Assembly (NCBI GenBank): GCA_046091665.1
Contig: JBJTCD010000025.1
Location: forward strand, 46,170-110,169
Source of the DNA: CAIUPE01 sp046091665
GTDB taxonomy: Bacteria; Pseudomonadota; Alphaproteobacteria; Rhizobiales; Beijerinckiaceae
Length of the DNA stretch: 64,000 bases
Reading direction: 5' to 3'
Shown here: positions 40,411 through 50,115 of the stretch, one piece after another
Layout of the letters: the number at the start of each line of letters is the position of its first letter
How positions within the stretch are numbered: position 1 is the first letter of the stretch
Notes under the pieces: model-generated
Seen by the model: the letters and a program-made list of their open reading frames with translations, nothing else
What the model was told of the DNA's origin: nothing
Database searches by the model: none
Program-made: the position numbers and the translations under genes

Positions 40411-43400
40411 TGAGCCTTCATCTTCGCACCACACATTCCGGTCGTATCGATCGCTCGAAGCCGCTGACTTTCACCTTTGATGGTAAAAGCTATAAAGGCT
40501 TTCATGGTGATACGCTTGCTTCGGCTTTGCTTGCCAATGGCGTGCATCTTATGGGCCGCTCGTTCAAATATCACCGTCCTCGCGGTGTTGTGACCGCGGG
40601 CTCAGACGAGCCGAACGCGTTGGTTAGCGTCGGTGTTGGCGCACGCCACACGCCGAATTTGCGTGCAACGCAAGTCGAGCTCTATGATGGACTTGTGGCG
40701 AAGAGCCAGAATGCGTGGCCGTCTTTGTCCTTCGATATGGGGTCGATCAACAATGTCTTGTCGCCGCTTTTTGTCGCGGGCTTTTACTACAAGACATTCA
40801 TGTGGCCGAACATTGCGTGGAAGAAGCTCTATGAACCGATCATCCGTCGCGCAGCCGGTCTTGGTACAGCGGCGACTTCACCCGATCCCGATCATTATTC
40901 AACGCGCTATGCGCATTGCGATGTGCTCGTGATTGGTGCGGGTGCGGCGGGTCTGTCTGCAGCACTTGCTGCCGCTGACTCTGGCGCACGTGTGATTTTG
41001 TGTGACGAGCAAGCAGAACTTGGCGGTTCGCTATTGTCTGATCTTCACGCGACGATTGATGGCAAGTCGGCATCCGAGTGGGTTGCGAATGCGGTTCAAA
41101 TATTGAGTTCAAAATCAGGAACGGTAACGCTTCTGCCGCGTACGCAGGCCTTTGGTTATTTTGCGCAGAACTTTGTTGGTCTGGTCGAACGCGTGACGGA
41201 TCATCTCGCAAGTCCTGATAAGAAACTCCCGCGCGATCGTCTGTGGCAAGTGCGTGCGAAAGAAGTCGTGATCGCCACCGGTGCGCATGAGCGTCCGCTT
41301 GTGTTTCCTGATAATGATCGTCCGGGGATCATGCTTGCTGATGCCGCACGGATTTTTGCCAATCGCTATGGCGTTCGCCCGGGTGGTCGCGCGGTGGTCG
41401 CCACTGCGCATGACAGCGCCTATCAAGCCGCACTCGATTTGAAAGTCGCAGGCGTCAGCATCGAGCGCATTGTCGATCTTCGCCATGAAGCGAATGGTGC
41501 TTTGCCAAATGCGGCGCGCGCTGCGGGCATTCGCGTTGATGTTGCGACAGCGATTACCGGATCAACCGGATCTTTGCGCGTAAAAAGCGCGCGTGTCTCC
41601 AAGCTCGGCACCGATGGGGAAGAAGATATTCCGTGCGATTTGATTTTGATGTGTGGGGGCTGGACGCCGTCCGTGCATCTCTTCTCGCAATCGCGCGGCA
41701 AATTGAAATTTGATTCTGAGCGGAATGTTTTTATTCCGGGCACATCGGTGCAAGCCGAGCGTTCAGCGGGCGCATGCAAAGGCTCTGAAACTTTGTCGGA
41801 TGCTTTTGCTGATGGTTTTGCGGCTGGCAGCGATGCCGCAACCAAGGCAGGTTTCAAAGCGTCATCACATAGCGTTACTGTTTCCGGTGTGCATGAGGTG
41901 AATGGTGGCTTCTTGGGTGCGGTTCCGCATCCGCATGATGCGGGCCGCGTCAAAGCCTTTGTTGATTTCCAGAACGACGTCACCGCAAAAGACATCAAGC
42001 TTGCAACACGCGAAGGCATGCGGTCGATCGAACATGTGAAGCGCTACACCACAACCGGTATGGCGACTGATCAAGGTAAGCTTTCGAATATGAATGCTTT
42101 GGCGATTGCCTCTCAAGCGCTCGATAAATCGATTCCGGAGGTGGGACTCACGACATTCCGTCAGCCTTACACACCAATCAGCTTTGGTGCGATGGCCAAT
42201 CATTCGCGTGGTGATTTGTTTGATCCCGTGCGCAAGACGCCAACGCATGCGTGGGCGGAATCGCAGGGTGCGATCTTTGAAGATGTCGGTCTTTGGAAGC
42301 GCGCATGGTTCTTCCCGAAAGCGGGCGAGACCATGCATCAGGCGGTGTTGCGTGAGTGCAAAACTGTACGCGAGACAGCGGGTATTTTCGATGCGTCAAC
42401 ACTTGGCAAGATCGAAGTTGTTGGCCCCGATGCTGCCGAATTCATGAATCTTCTCTACACCAATCCGTGGTCGAAACTCGAAGTGGGTCGTCTTCGCTAT
42501 GGCGTGATGCTTAATGAAGCAGGCTTCGTGATGGATGACGGTGTTGTTGGCCGCATCGCGGAAGATCGCTTTCATGTGACGACCACAACAGGCGGCGCGC
42601 CGCGTGTGATGAATCACATGGAGGATTATCTTCAAACCGAATTCCCGCATCTGAAAGTTCATCTCACATCGACGACCGAACAATGGGCGGTGATTGCGGT
42701 GCAGGGTCCGAAAGCACGCGACATCATCAAACCGCTTGTGGAAGGTATGGATCTTTCGAATGAGGCGATGCCGCATATGAGTGTGAAGCTCGGTAAAATT
42801 TGCGGCGTGCCGACGCGGCTCTTCCGCATGAGCTTTACAGGCGAACTTGGTTTCGAAGTGAATGTGCCTGCTGATTATGGTCAGGCGGTGTGGGAGGCGA
42901 TTTGGGCAGAAGCGCAGAAACATAACGCCTGCGCTTATGGCACCGAAACCATGCATGTGTTGCGTGCTGAAAAAGGCTTCATCATTGTTGGTCAAGAAAC
43001 TGATGGCACGATGACGCCGGATGATGTGGGCCTTGCATGGGCTATCGGAAAAACAAAACCTGATTTTGTTGGCAAGCGTTCCCTTACAAGACCTGATCTT
43101 GTGAAGAGTGATCGCAAGCAACTTGTGGGTCTTCTCCCCGTCGATCCGAAAACATTGCTTGAAGAAGGCGCGCAGATTGTGGGCAAAGCCAATGTACCAA
43201 CAGGGACTCCGGCGCTTGGTCATGTCACGTCGTCTTATGAAAGCGCGGTCATGGGCCGTACTTTTGCATTGGCTGTCGTCGCTGCTGGTCGTTCACGCAT
43301 TGGTGAAACATTGTATGTGCCGATGCCCGGTGGTGATATCGCGGTGAAAGTCACCGATCCCGTCTTCTATGATAAAGAAGGAGCGCGTCTCAATGGTTGA
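40410..43400 (+). CDS. soxA: Sarcosine oxidase subunit alpha
   Basis: SoxA binds NAD and tetrahydrofolate and transfers the methyl-derived one-carbon unit. The 996-residue protein has, in order, an N-terminal ferredoxin-like 2Fe-2S fold lacking cluster cysteines (about 10-95), an NAD/FAD-binding disulfide-reductase-like core (DVLVIGAGAAGLSAALAAAD, about 170-189), and a GcvT-like folate-binding domain (about 600-990, with GELGFEVNVPADYGQAVWEA). It overlaps soxG by eight bases. Confidence 0.95.
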   Translation: MSLHLRTTHSGRIDRSKPLTFTFDGKSYKGFHGDTLASALLANGVHLMGRSFKYHRPRGVVTAGSDEPNALVSVGVGARHTPNLRATQVELYDGLVAKSQNAWPSLSFDMGSINNVLSPLFVAGFYYKTFMWPNIAWKKLYEPIIRRAAGLGTAATSPDPDHYSTRYAHCDVLVIGAGAAGLSAALAAADSGARVILCDEQAELGGSLLSDLHATIDGKSASEWVANAVQILSSKSGTVTLLPRTQAFGYFAQNFVGLVERVTDHLASPDKKLPRDRLWQVRAKEVVIATGAHERPLVFPDNDRPGIMLADAARIFANRYGVRPGGRAVVATAHDSAYQAALDLKVAGVSIERIVDLRHEANGALPNAARAAGIRVDVATAITGSTGSLRVKSARVSKLGTDGEEDIPCDLILMCGGWTPSVHLFSQSRGKLKFDSERNVFIPGTSVQAERSAGACKGSETLSDAFADGFAAGSDAATKAGFKASSHSVTVSGVHEVNGGFLGAVPHPHDAGRVKAFVDFQNDVTAKDIKLATREGMRSIEHVKRYTTTGMATDQGKLSNMNALAIASQALDKSIPEVGLTTFRQPYTPISFGAMANHSRGDLFDPVRKTPTHAWAESQGAIFEDVGLWKRAWFFPKAGETMHQAVLRECKTVRETAGIFDASTLGKIEVVGPDAAEFMNLLYTNPWSKLEVGRLRYGVMLNEAGFVMDDGVVGRIAEDRFHVTTTTGGAPRVMNHMEDYLQTEFPHLKVHLTSTTEQWAVIAVQGPKARDIIKPLVEGMDLSNEAMPHMSVKLGKICGVPTRLFRMSFTGELGFEVNVPADYGQAVWEAIWAEAQKHNACAYGTETMHVLRAEKGFIIVGQETDGTMTPDDVGLAWAIGKTKPDFVGKRSLTRPDLVKSDRKQLVGLLPVDPKTLLEEGAQIVGKANVPTGTPALGHVTSSYESAVMGRTFALAVVAAGRSRIGETLYVPMPGGDIAVKVTDPVFYDKEGARLNG

Positions 43401-43956
43401 GCTCAACGTGACCCGCCGCTCGGCATTTGAAGGACTTCACGCGATTGGTGTGACAGGAAAAGTCTCGGCAACGCCATCAGCTTTCGCAACGCGTTTCTCT
43501 TTTCGGGGCGATCATCAAGCAGCATCGCTTGCATCAAAAGCCTTCGGTGTGACTTTGCCTTTAGCTTTGTTGAAAGCTGAGACGAATGGCACGCGCACCG
43601 CGATTTCGCTCGGCCCCGATGAATGGTTGCTGATTGCGGAAGATGGCGTTGCGCAATCGCTTGCTGATGAAATAGAAAAAGCGCTTGGCACTCATTTCCA
43701 TTCGCTGGTTGACATCAGCCATCGCAATACGGGCTTTGATGTCTCGGGCACTGAAGCGGCAACGATTCTTGCAACCGGTAATCCGCTTGATTTGCATATC
43801 AGCGCATTTCCCGTTGGCATGGCGACGCGCACGATTTTTTCAAAAGCGGAAATTGTGCTTTGGCGTAAGAGCGCGGACATTTTCCATGTTGAAATCTGGC
43901 GTTCATTCCTGCCCTTCATGTGGGGGTTGTTGGAAGAAGCGGCGCAGGAGTTGTGA
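43393..43956 (+). CDS. soxG: Sarcosine oxidase subunit gamma
   Basis: SoxG is the fourth subunit, structurally GcvT-like. The ATG at 43393 overlaps the soxA end and gives 187 residues with ISLGPDEWLLIAEDG (about 66-80), SLVDISHRNTGFDVSG (about 105-120) and a C-terminal VEIWRSFLPFMWGLLEEAAQ. Together with soxB, soxD and soxA it makes a complete soxBDAG operon. Confidence 0.92.
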   Translation: MVELNVTRRSAFEGLHAIGVTGKVSATPSAFATRFSFRGDHQAASLASKAFGVTLPLALLKAETNGTRTAISLGPDEWLLIAEDGVAQSLADEIEKALGTHFHSLVDISHRNTGFDVSGTEAATILATGNPLDLHISAFPVGMATRTIFSKAEIVLWRKSADIFHVEIWRSFLPFMWGLLEEAAQEL

Positions 43957-43964
43957 GTAATAAA

Positions 43965-44058
43965 CGTCCTTCGACTCGCCGCTTCGCGGCGGCTCAGGAT
44001 GAGGTGGAGAGATTAATTCGTCATCCTGAGCCGGACCGCAGGTCCGAGTCGAAGGACG
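43965..44058. repeat. Dispersed palindromic repeat, family A, two inverted half units
   Basis: Half units at 43965-44003 and 44019-44058 are inverted relative to each other around a 15-base spacer. Their inner hairpins have different stems, GCCGC/GCGGC in one and GGACC/GGTCC in the other. It lies between the converging 3' ends of soxG and the minus-strand dehydrogenase gene, and could act as a bidirectional terminator. Confidence 0.85.
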
Positions 44059-44064
44059 GTGTTA

Positions 44065-44934
44065 TTACTTCCTCTCTAACCTTGCCAACAGGCTCGACGT
44101 GTCCCAACGACCGCCGCCCATGCCTTGCACTTCGCCATAGAATTGATCGACGAGCGCGGTAACGGGAAGCTGCGCGCCATTGCGGCGGCTTTCTGCGATG
44201 CAGATGCCCAAATCTTTGCGCATCCAATCAACCGCAAAGCCAAAATCAAATTTTGACTGGTTCATCGTCTTGTAGCGATTTTCCATTTGCCAGCTTTGCG
44301 CGGCGCCTTTGGAAATGGTTTCAACAACGGCCTCTACATCAAGCCCGGCCTTCTTTGCGAAATTCACGCCTTCGGCCAAACCTTGCACGAGACCCGCGAT
44401 GCAAATCTGGTTGACCATTTTGGTCAGTTGTCCCGCGCCTGAAGGTCCTAACAATTTGCACATGCGAGCGAATGACATGATCACCGGTTCAACACGTGCA
44501 TAGATATCCGCGTCGCCGCCGCACATCACGGTCAGCACACCATTCTCCGCACCCGCTTGCCCGCCTGAAACCGGCGCATCGATAAAGCTAAGTCCATTCG
44601 CTTTGGCCGCTGCATAAAGTTCACGCGCCACTTCCGCAGACGCGGTGGTGTGATCAACAAACACACTGCCTTTGCTCATCGCGTGGAATGCGCCATCAGC
44701 GCCGATGGTCACTTGGCGCAGATCATCATCATTGCCGACACAGGCGAAGACGATGTCTTGACCGCTAGCGGCCTCGCGCGGCGTTGTGGCAAAGCGCCCG
44801 CCATGGGCTTTCACCCAGGCTTCGGCCTTCGATGTCGTGCGGTTATAGACGGTGACGTCATGGCCTTTGGCCGCGAGATGTCGCGCCATCGGAAACCCCA
44901 TCACGCCCAAACCCAGAAATGCTACTTTTGCCAT
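44065..44934 (-). CDS. NAD(P)-dependent beta-hydroxyacid dehydrogenase (3-hydroxyisobutyrate/2-hydroxy-3-oxopropionate type)
   Basis: A 289-residue member of the 3-hydroxyisobutyrate dehydrogenase/GarR family. The Rossmann motif VAFLGLGVMGFPMARHLA spans residues 4-21, the substrate-binding DAPVSGGQAGAENG about 118-131, and the catalytic-lysine region GAGQLTKMVNQ about 165-175. The substrate could be tartronate semialdehyde, 3-hydroxyisobutyrate or succinate semialdehyde (GLYR type); sequence by eye does not decide. It is convergent with soxG. Confidence 0.88.
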   Translation of the reverse strand: MAKVAFLGLGVMGFPMARHLAAKGHDVTVYNRTTSKAEAWVKAHGGRFATTPREAASGQDIVFACVGNDDDLRQVTIGADGAFHAMSKGSVFVDHTTASAEVARELYAAAKANGLSFIDAPVSGGQAGAENGVLTVMCGGDADIYARVEPVIMSFARMCKLLGPSGAGQLTKMVNQICIAGLVQGLAEGVNFAKKAGLDVEAVVETISKGAAQSWQMENRYKTMNQSKFDFGFAVDWMRKDLGICIAESRRNGAQLPVTALVDQFYGEVQGMGGGRWDTSSLLARLERK

Positions 44935-45023
44935 AGAACTTACTCCGATGCTTTTTCCCTTCTACGTGTGGTGCGACGATATGGACTGAGATAAATATGG
45001 TGGCAAGGATAGATACTTTTATT

Positions 45024-45101
45024 CCTCATCCTGAGCCGCCGCGCAGCGGCGAGTCGAAGGACGTGGTTCGACACGCGCCTTTGGCGCGGCTCACCATGAG
45101 G
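45024..45101. repeat. Dispersed palindromic repeat, family A, full copy
   Basis: A 78-base unit with ends CCTCATCCTGAGCC and GGCTCACCATGAGG as in the 24.6 kb copy, but its inner hairpins use GCCGC/GCGGC and CGCGCC-TTT-GGCGCG. The stems differ from other copies by paired changes. It lies in the divergent gap between the dehydrogenase gene and mrp. The remaining bases of the gap show no other signal I can support. Confidence 0.85.
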
Positions 45102-45229
45102 TTTAAGAACCGAGTCTCACGATAATGCGAGATATAATTTTATTCATGGCGATCTTGTAGCTTGAGATCATTGACCTTTGTGACAAGCTTATTCCATAAA
45201 CCGACTTCATAGTCATCGGAGATAAAATC

Positions 45230-46330
45230 GTGGCGAGTGAACAGGACATCCGCAATGCGTTGTCGGTCTTGAAAGGACCGGATGGAAAAACGCCTTTCTT
45301 GCGTTCGGGTCTTTTCGGCGGCGTTTCGATTCAAGGCGACAAGGCCTATCTCTCTTTGATTGCCGATCCGGCTCAGGTGAAAGCTCTTGAGCCACTTCGT
45401 ATCGAGGTGGAGCGCGCGGTTCTCACTGTTAAAGGCATCGACAAAGCGCTTGTGACTTTTACTGCCGAGCGTCCGCCGCAAGCGGGTAGTGCTGCGCCGG
45501 GTCCGCGCGCGCAAGCAGCGAATGCGCGTGCGATGATTCCGGGCGTCAAACACATTGTCGCGGTCGCGTCCGGCAAAGGCGGCGTTGGCAAATCAACTGT
45601 ATCAGCCAATCTCGCTTTGGCGCTTGCAGCGCAAGGGATGAAGGTCGGCATTCTTGACGCGGATATTTATGGCCCGTCACTGCCGAAACTTTTCGGCATC
45701 AATCGCAAGCCTGAAATTGACGAGAATAAGATCATGCAACCGCTTGAGGCATACGGTCTCAAAGTGATGTCGATTGGTTTTCTCGTTGAAGAAGAAACGC
45801 CGATGATTTGGCGCGGGCCGATGGTGATGTCTGCCCTTCAACAAATGATGCGTGAGGTGAATTGGGGCACACTTGATGTGTTGATTGTCGATATGCCGCC
45901 GGGCACGGGTGATGCTCAACTCACGATGGCGCAATCAGTGTCTCTATCTGGTGCGGTGGTTGTCTCAACGCCGCAAGATTTGGCCTTGATTGACGCACGG
46001 CGCGGCATTGCCATGTTCAAGCGTGTTGAAGTGCCCATTCTGGGTCTCGTCGAGAATATGAGCTATTTTATGTGTCCTGAATGTGGCACGCGCTCTGATA
46101 TTTTTGGTCATGGGGGCGCACGTCATGAAGCCGAAAGACTTGATGTTCCGTTCTTAGGCGAAGTACCGCTGCATATGGATATTCGTGCGCTCTCTGATGC
46201 AGGCACACCGATTGTTGCGAAAACACCTGATGGTCCGCATGCAAAACTTTTTCTCGATATTGCAGCTGCCGTGAAGACACGTCTTGAAGGTGGCGTGGTG
46301 CGTCAAGGCCCGAAGATTGTGATCGAGTAA
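45230..46330 (+). CDS. Mrp/ApbC family iron-sulfur cluster carrier ATPase
   Basis: A P-loop ATPase that carries or assembles Fe-S clusters. The 366-residue protein (GTG start) has an N-terminal MIP18/DUF59 domain (about 1-85), an Ala/Pro linker, the deviant Walker A IVAVASGKGGVGKSTVSANL (about 107-126), and the cluster-binding CPEC (about 282-285). Mrp genes are common in Rhizobiales outside operons. Here it may be transcribed with the following FAD oxidoreductase (13-base gap). Confidence 0.93.
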   Translation: MASEQDIRNALSVLKGPDGKTPFLRSGLFGGVSIQGDKAYLSLIADPAQVKALEPLRIEVERAVLTVKGIDKALVTFTAERPPQAGSAAPGPRAQAANARAMIPGVKHIVAVASGKGGVGKSTVSANLALALAAQGMKVGILDADIYGPSLPKLFGINRKPEIDENKIMQPLEAYGLKVMSIGFLVEEETPMIWRGPMVMSALQQMMREVNWGTLDVLIVDMPPGTGDAQLTMAQSVSLSGAVVVSTPQDLALIDARRGIAMFKRVEVPILGLVENMSYFMCPECGTRSDIFGHGGARHEAERLDVPFLGEVPLHMDIRALSDAGTPIVAKTPDGPHAKLFLDIAAAVKTRLEGGVVRQGPKIVIE

Positions 46331-46343
46331 AAGGTTGAGATCC

Positions 46344-47555
46344 ATGGTTGATATGAACGCGCCCAGCTCCGCCGATATTGTGATTGTTGGCGGCGCGGTG
46401 ATGGGATCGTCGGTTGCGTATTATCTTGTGAATGATCCGCACTTCAAGGGTCGGGTTGTCGTTATTGAAAAGGATCCGACCTATACGAAATGCGCATCTG
46501 CGCTTTCGGCTGCGTCGATCCGGCAGCAATTTTCAACCGAAGTGAATATCAAAATTTCACTCTATGGCATTTCGTTTTTGCGCCATATCGGCGAGCATTT
46601 ATCGGTTGACGGTGAAGCCCCCGTCATTGATTTGCATGAAGGCGGTTATCTTTATCTTGAAACAACACCGGGCGCGCCTGTTCTCACAAACGCGCATCAA
46701 TTACAAACGGCGCTCGGTGCTGATATTGTTCTTTATGATCAAAGCGCACTGAAACAAAAATTTCCATGGCTTTATGCGGATGATGTTGTTGCAGCGTCTT
46801 GGGGTCGAACGGGAGAAGGCTGGTTTGATGGCTGGGGCCTGATGCAGGCTTTTCGCAAAAAAGCACGTCATCTTGGCGTGACTTATAGTGATGGCGAAGT
46901 TGTTCGCATTGAACGCAAGGGAGGCCGTATTGAGGCGGTGATCTTGAAAGATGGATCACGCATTGCCTGCGGTACGGTGTTGAATGCTGCGGGAGCGTCA
47001 GGTGGTCGCGAGATTGCAGCGCTTGCCGGTCTTGATATTCCCGTTCACGCGAAGAAGCGTTGTGTGTTTTCATTTCATTGCAAAGGCGATTTAGCAAATG
47101 CGCCTTTGCTGATTGATCCGACAGGCACATGGTGCCGCCCTGAAGGCAAACGAAGCGCAGAAGGTCAGCAATTTATTTGCGGCGGATCACCGGGCGGAGA
47201 GGATCCTGACTCACAGGACTTCGAAGTTGAGTGGTCGCTCTTTGAAAATATCTATTGGCCTGCATTGGCCGCGCGCATTCCGGTCTTTGAAGAGATTAAA
47301 CCGGGGCGCGCTTGGGCTGGTCATTATGATATGTGCGCGCTTGATCACAACGCGATCATTGGTCGTGCAGTTGGTTATGATAATTTTTATTTGGCAAATG
47401 GATTTTCAGGCCATGGTCTTCAGCAAAGCCCTGCGATTGGTCGCGGCCTTGCGGAGCTTCTCATCCACGGTGCGTACCAAACGCTTGATCTCTCGGCGCT
47501 TGGTCACGCGCGTGTTGTTGAGAACAAGCCTTTGCATGAAGCCAATGTGATTTGA
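46344..47555 (+). CDS. DAO-family FAD-dependent oxidoreductase (FOXRED1/sarcosine oxidase beta-like)
   Basis: A 403-residue D-amino-acid-oxidase-fold protein. The FAD-binding motif DIVIVGGAVMGSSVAYYL spans residues about 11-28; a C-terminal ANGFSGHGLQQSPAIGRGLA (about 352-371) is the second FAD contact. The closest pattern I recognise is the FOXRED1-like group of FAD oxidoreductases; sarcosine oxidase beta-like amine oxidases are related. The substrate is unknown, although the nearby soxBDAG suggests amine catabolism. Confidence 0.85.
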   Translation: MVDMNAPSSADIVIVGGAVMGSSVAYYLVNDPHFKGRVVVIEKDPTYTKCASALSAASIRQQFSTEVNIKISLYGISFLRHIGEHLSVDGEAPVIDLHEGGYLYLETTPGAPVLTNAHQLQTALGADIVLYDQSALKQKFPWLYADDVVAASWGRTGEGWFDGWGLMQAFRKKARHLGVTYSDGEVVRIERKGGRIEAVILKDGSRIACGTVLNAAGASGGREIAALAGLDIPVHAKKRCVFSFHCKGDLANAPLLIDPTGTWCRPEGKRSAEGQQFICGGSPGGEDPDSQDFEVEWSLFENIYWPALAARIPVFEEIKPGRAWAGHYDMCALDHNAIIGRAVGYDNFYLANGFSGHGLQQSPAIGRGLAELLIHGAYQTLDLSALGHARVVENKPLHEANVI

Positions 47556-47581
47556 ATTTCTAAAGACATGACATCTTTCTC

Positions 47582-47692
47582 TCCCTCCCCTGCAGGGGAG
47601 GGTGTCGAATGGGTTTCCATTCGACGGGTGGGGCCCTGCGCTCATTGCCCCTCCGGTTGCTTCGCAACCACCCCCCCCCTGCAGGGGGAGGA
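47582..47692. repeat. G/C-rich palindromic repeat, family C
   Basis: An element with four palindromes: a 20-base perfect palindrome CCCTCCCCTGCAGGGGAGGG (47583-47602), GTCGAATGG-GTTT-CCATTCGAC (47604-47625), GGTTGC-TTC-GCAACC (47655-47669), and CCCCCTGCAGGGGG (47675-47688). The outer CTGCAG cores mirror each other. It sits between the converging oxidoreductase and kinase genes. This TCCCTCCCCTGCAGGGGAGGG type is common in proteobacterial intergenic DNA. Confidence 0.82.
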
Positions 47693-47715
47693 TCATGAGA
47701 AGTACCGTGAATTAA

Positions 47716-48633
47716 TTACCGCTCTAAATCTTTAAGACGCGGTGGGTTGGACCCCTTTTGCTTGCATGTGAATGCGGCCGCGCGCACGGCGAAAGACAAC
47801 CATTTCCCAATCGCGCTTTGTGTCCACGCGACAGGCGTTGCGCCAAGCGCCCCATCACGCTCCATCGCAAAAAGCAAAGCAGACATGAGGCTGTCACCCG
47901 CACCAACCGTATCACCCACAGTGATTGCAGGAGCAGGGACAATCAAATGATCATTTCCGGTGAAAGCTTCAGCGCCTTTGCCACCACGCGTTAAGATGAC
48001 AAGTTTTGGACCAAGCGCGAGCCAATTCAGAATCGATTCATGCGGAGCATGATCCGGATAAAGCCATTCAAGATCTTCTTCGCTCGCTTTCACGATATCA
48101 GCGAGCGCAACACGCGCTTCAACATCGCCACGCGTTTTATCGCGATCCGGCGTGATCATCGGGCGGATATTGGGATCATAGCTTGTAGTGCGTTTGCCGC
48201 GCGCGGCTGCAAATGCATCGAGAACGCTATGCGCCATGGGGCCGAGAATGGCCGCGATCGAACCCGCATGAATATGCGTAAGATCATCAGACCAAGGGAG
48301 CGGAAGCGGTGCCGGTTCATCAAAGGCCGTGCCGCTCAATGTAAAAACATAACGCGGCCCGCTTTCTTTCGTGCCTTCTTCAACAAGCGCTGTGGGGCTT
48401 GGCTTATTCACGATACCCACACATGATAGATCAACGCCGTCGGCTTCAAGCGCGGCTTTGAAGCGTTGACCATCTAAATCATGTGAAAGCGATGTTGCGA
48501 TGCTTACTTTGGCGCCGAGGCGACCCAACCCGATGGCAACATTATAGGGTGAGCCACCCAAAACCGCCTCGCGCCCATTCGGTCCGGGCACGAGGTCGAT
48601 GAGTGTTTCACCAATCACAAGAAGTTTCGTCAC
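47716..48633 (-). CDS. PfkB family carbohydrate kinase (fructokinase-like)
   Basis: A 305-residue ribokinase-fold sugar kinase. The N-terminal substrate region LLVIGETLIDLVPGPNG and GGSPYNVAIGLGRLGA (about 27-42) match fructokinases; the PfkB signature with catalytic Asp is VGDTVGAGDSLMSALLF (about 237-253). The substrate is probably fructose or another ketose or a 2-keto-3-deoxy sugar; position beside the sugar-acid genes leaves KDG possible. It follows the aldehyde dehydrogenase after six bases. Confidence 0.87.
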   Translation of the reverse strand: MTKLLVIGETLIDLVPGPNGREAVLGGSPYNVAIGLGRLGAKVSIATSLSHDLDGQRFKAALEADGVDLSCVGIVNKPSPTALVEEGTKESGPRYVFTLSGTAFDEPAPLPLPWSDDLTHIHAGSIAAILGPMAHSVLDAFAAARGKRTTSYDPNIRPMITPDRDKTRGDVEARVALADIVKASEEDLEWLYPDHAPHESILNWLALGPKLVILTRGGKGAEAFTGNDHLIVPAPAITVGDTVGAGDSLMSALLFAMERDGALGATPVAWTQSAIGKWLSFAVRAAAFTCKQKGSNPPRLKDLER

Positions 48634-48639
48634 AATCGA

Positions 48640-50088
48640 TCAACCAGCGAATGTGTAAGCCGTTTTGACGGTTGTGTAGAATTCTTTCGCATAAGCGCCT
48701 TGCTCGCGCGGGCCATAGCTTGACCCTTTGCGACCGCCAAACGGCACATGATAGTCAACGCCTGCTGTTGGTAAGTTAACCATCACCATACCGGCTTCCG
48801 AATTGCGTTTGAAATGCGTGGCGTATTTGAGGCTCGATGTGCAGATGCCGGCCGAGAGACCAAATTCCGTATCATTGGAAATCGCCAAAGCGTCGTCATA
48901 GTTTTTCGCGCGAATGACAACACCCACAGGGCCAAAAATTTCCTCACGCGCCACGCGCATCGTGTTGGCAACATTCGTGAAGAGCGCAGGTTGCATATAG
49001 AAGCCGGGTGTTTCGCGGTTCAACAATTCACCACCCCAATGCAATGTCGCGCCTTCGCTCTTGCCGATATCGACATAAGAAAGATCTTGATCAAGTTGGC
49101 TTTGATCAACAACCGGCCCGATATGCGTACCCGCTTTCAACGCGTTATCGACTACAAGGCCTTGCATGCGTTCAGTGAGCGCTTTGACGAATGCGTCATG
49201 AATGCCCTCGGTCACGATCAAACGTGACGACGCCGTGCAGCGTTGGCCGGTTGAGAAGAATGCGCCATTGACCGCGCATTCAACCGCCGTTTTCAAATCC
49301 GCATCATCAAGAACAACGAGCGGGTTCTTGCCGCCCATCTCAAGTTGCACCTTCTTCATCGGCGTTGACGCAACAGCCGCAGCTGCAACTTTGCGCCCCG
49401 TGTTGACCGAGCCCGTAAATGTGATTGCATTCACATCCTTATGATCAAGAATGACTTGCCCCACTTCAGAGCCGCGGCCCATCACAAGATTTAAAACGCC
49501 TTTCGGCAATCCGGCGCGATGCAGAATATCAACCAGCGCCCAAGCCGAACCCGGAACGAGATCAGCAGGCTTGAACACAATCGTGTTGCCATAAGTGAGC
49601 GCGGGCGCAATTTTCCATGCCGGAATCGCAATCGGGAAATTCCACGGCGTAATCATGCCCACAACGCCAACCGCTTCGCGCGTCACATCAACGCCAACGC
49701 CGGGGCGTACGCTCGGCACAGTTTCACCCGTCAAGCGCAGCGCTTCGCCCGCAAAGAATGCAAAGATTTGTCCGGCGCGGGTGGCTTCACCAATCCCTTC
49801 AGGAAGCGTCTTGCCCTCTTCACGCGAGAGCAATTTTCCAAGCTCGTCTTTGCGCGCAAGAATCTCGTCAGATGCCTTTTTCAAAATCTCGTAACGCTCT
49901 TGCGGTGTGGTGCGCGACCACGCGGGGAAGGCGGCTTTCGCCGCAGCGATTGCTTGTTCGGCTTGCGCTTTGGACGCGCGCGCAAATTCGCCGACAACAT
50001 CATTCGTGTCCGAAGGGTTGATGTTTTTTGTCACGCTTGCGCCGTCAACCCATTCGCCTGCGATGAGATTTTTGAAATGTTCGGTCAT
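48640..50088 (-). CDS. Aldehyde dehydrogenase, probable 2-oxoglutarate semialdehyde dehydrogenase
   Basis: A 482-residue NAD(P)-dependent aldehyde dehydrogenase. The catalytic Cys lies in FFSTGQRCTASSRLIV (about 276-291) and the catalytic Glu in QLEMGGKNPLVVLDDADL (about 249-266). The cofactor-binding ITFTGSVNTGRKVA is present. The pattern MITPWNFPIAIPAWKIAPAL and the sugar-acid context resemble 2-oxoglutarate semialdehyde (2,5-dioxopentanoate) dehydrogenases; succinate semialdehyde dehydrogenase is the main alternative. It is followed by the PfkB kinase. Confidence 0.85.
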   Translation of the reverse strand: MTEHFKNLIAGEWVDGASVTKNINPSDTNDVVGEFARASKAQAEQAIAAAKAAFPAWSRTTPQERYEILKKASDEILARKDELGKLLSREEGKTLPEGIGEATRAGQIFAFFAGEALRLTGETVPSVRPGVGVDVTREAVGVVGMITPWNFPIAIPAWKIAPALTYGNTIVFKPADLVPGSAWALVDILHRAGLPKGVLNLVMGRGSEVGQVILDHKDVNAITFTGSVNTGRKVAAAAVASTPMKKVQLEMGGKNPLVVLDDADLKTAVECAVNGAFFSTGQRCTASSRLIVTEGIHDAFVKALTERMQGLVVDNALKAGTHIGPVVDQSQLDQDLSYVDIGKSEGATLHWGGELLNRETPGFYMQPALFTNVANTMRVAREEIFGPVGVVIRAKNYDDALAISNDTEFGLSAGICTSSLKYATHFKRNSEAGMVMVNLPTAGVDYHVPFGGRKGSSYGPREQGAYAKEFYTTVKTAYTFAG

Positions 50089-50115
50089 CAGATTGTCCTG
50101 TCTTTGAGTTTGTCT

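Noticed and set aside
45140..45553. Minus-strand 137-residue frame overlapping mrp
   Set aside because: It is antisense to the well-conserved N-terminal domain of Mrp and shows no family features.
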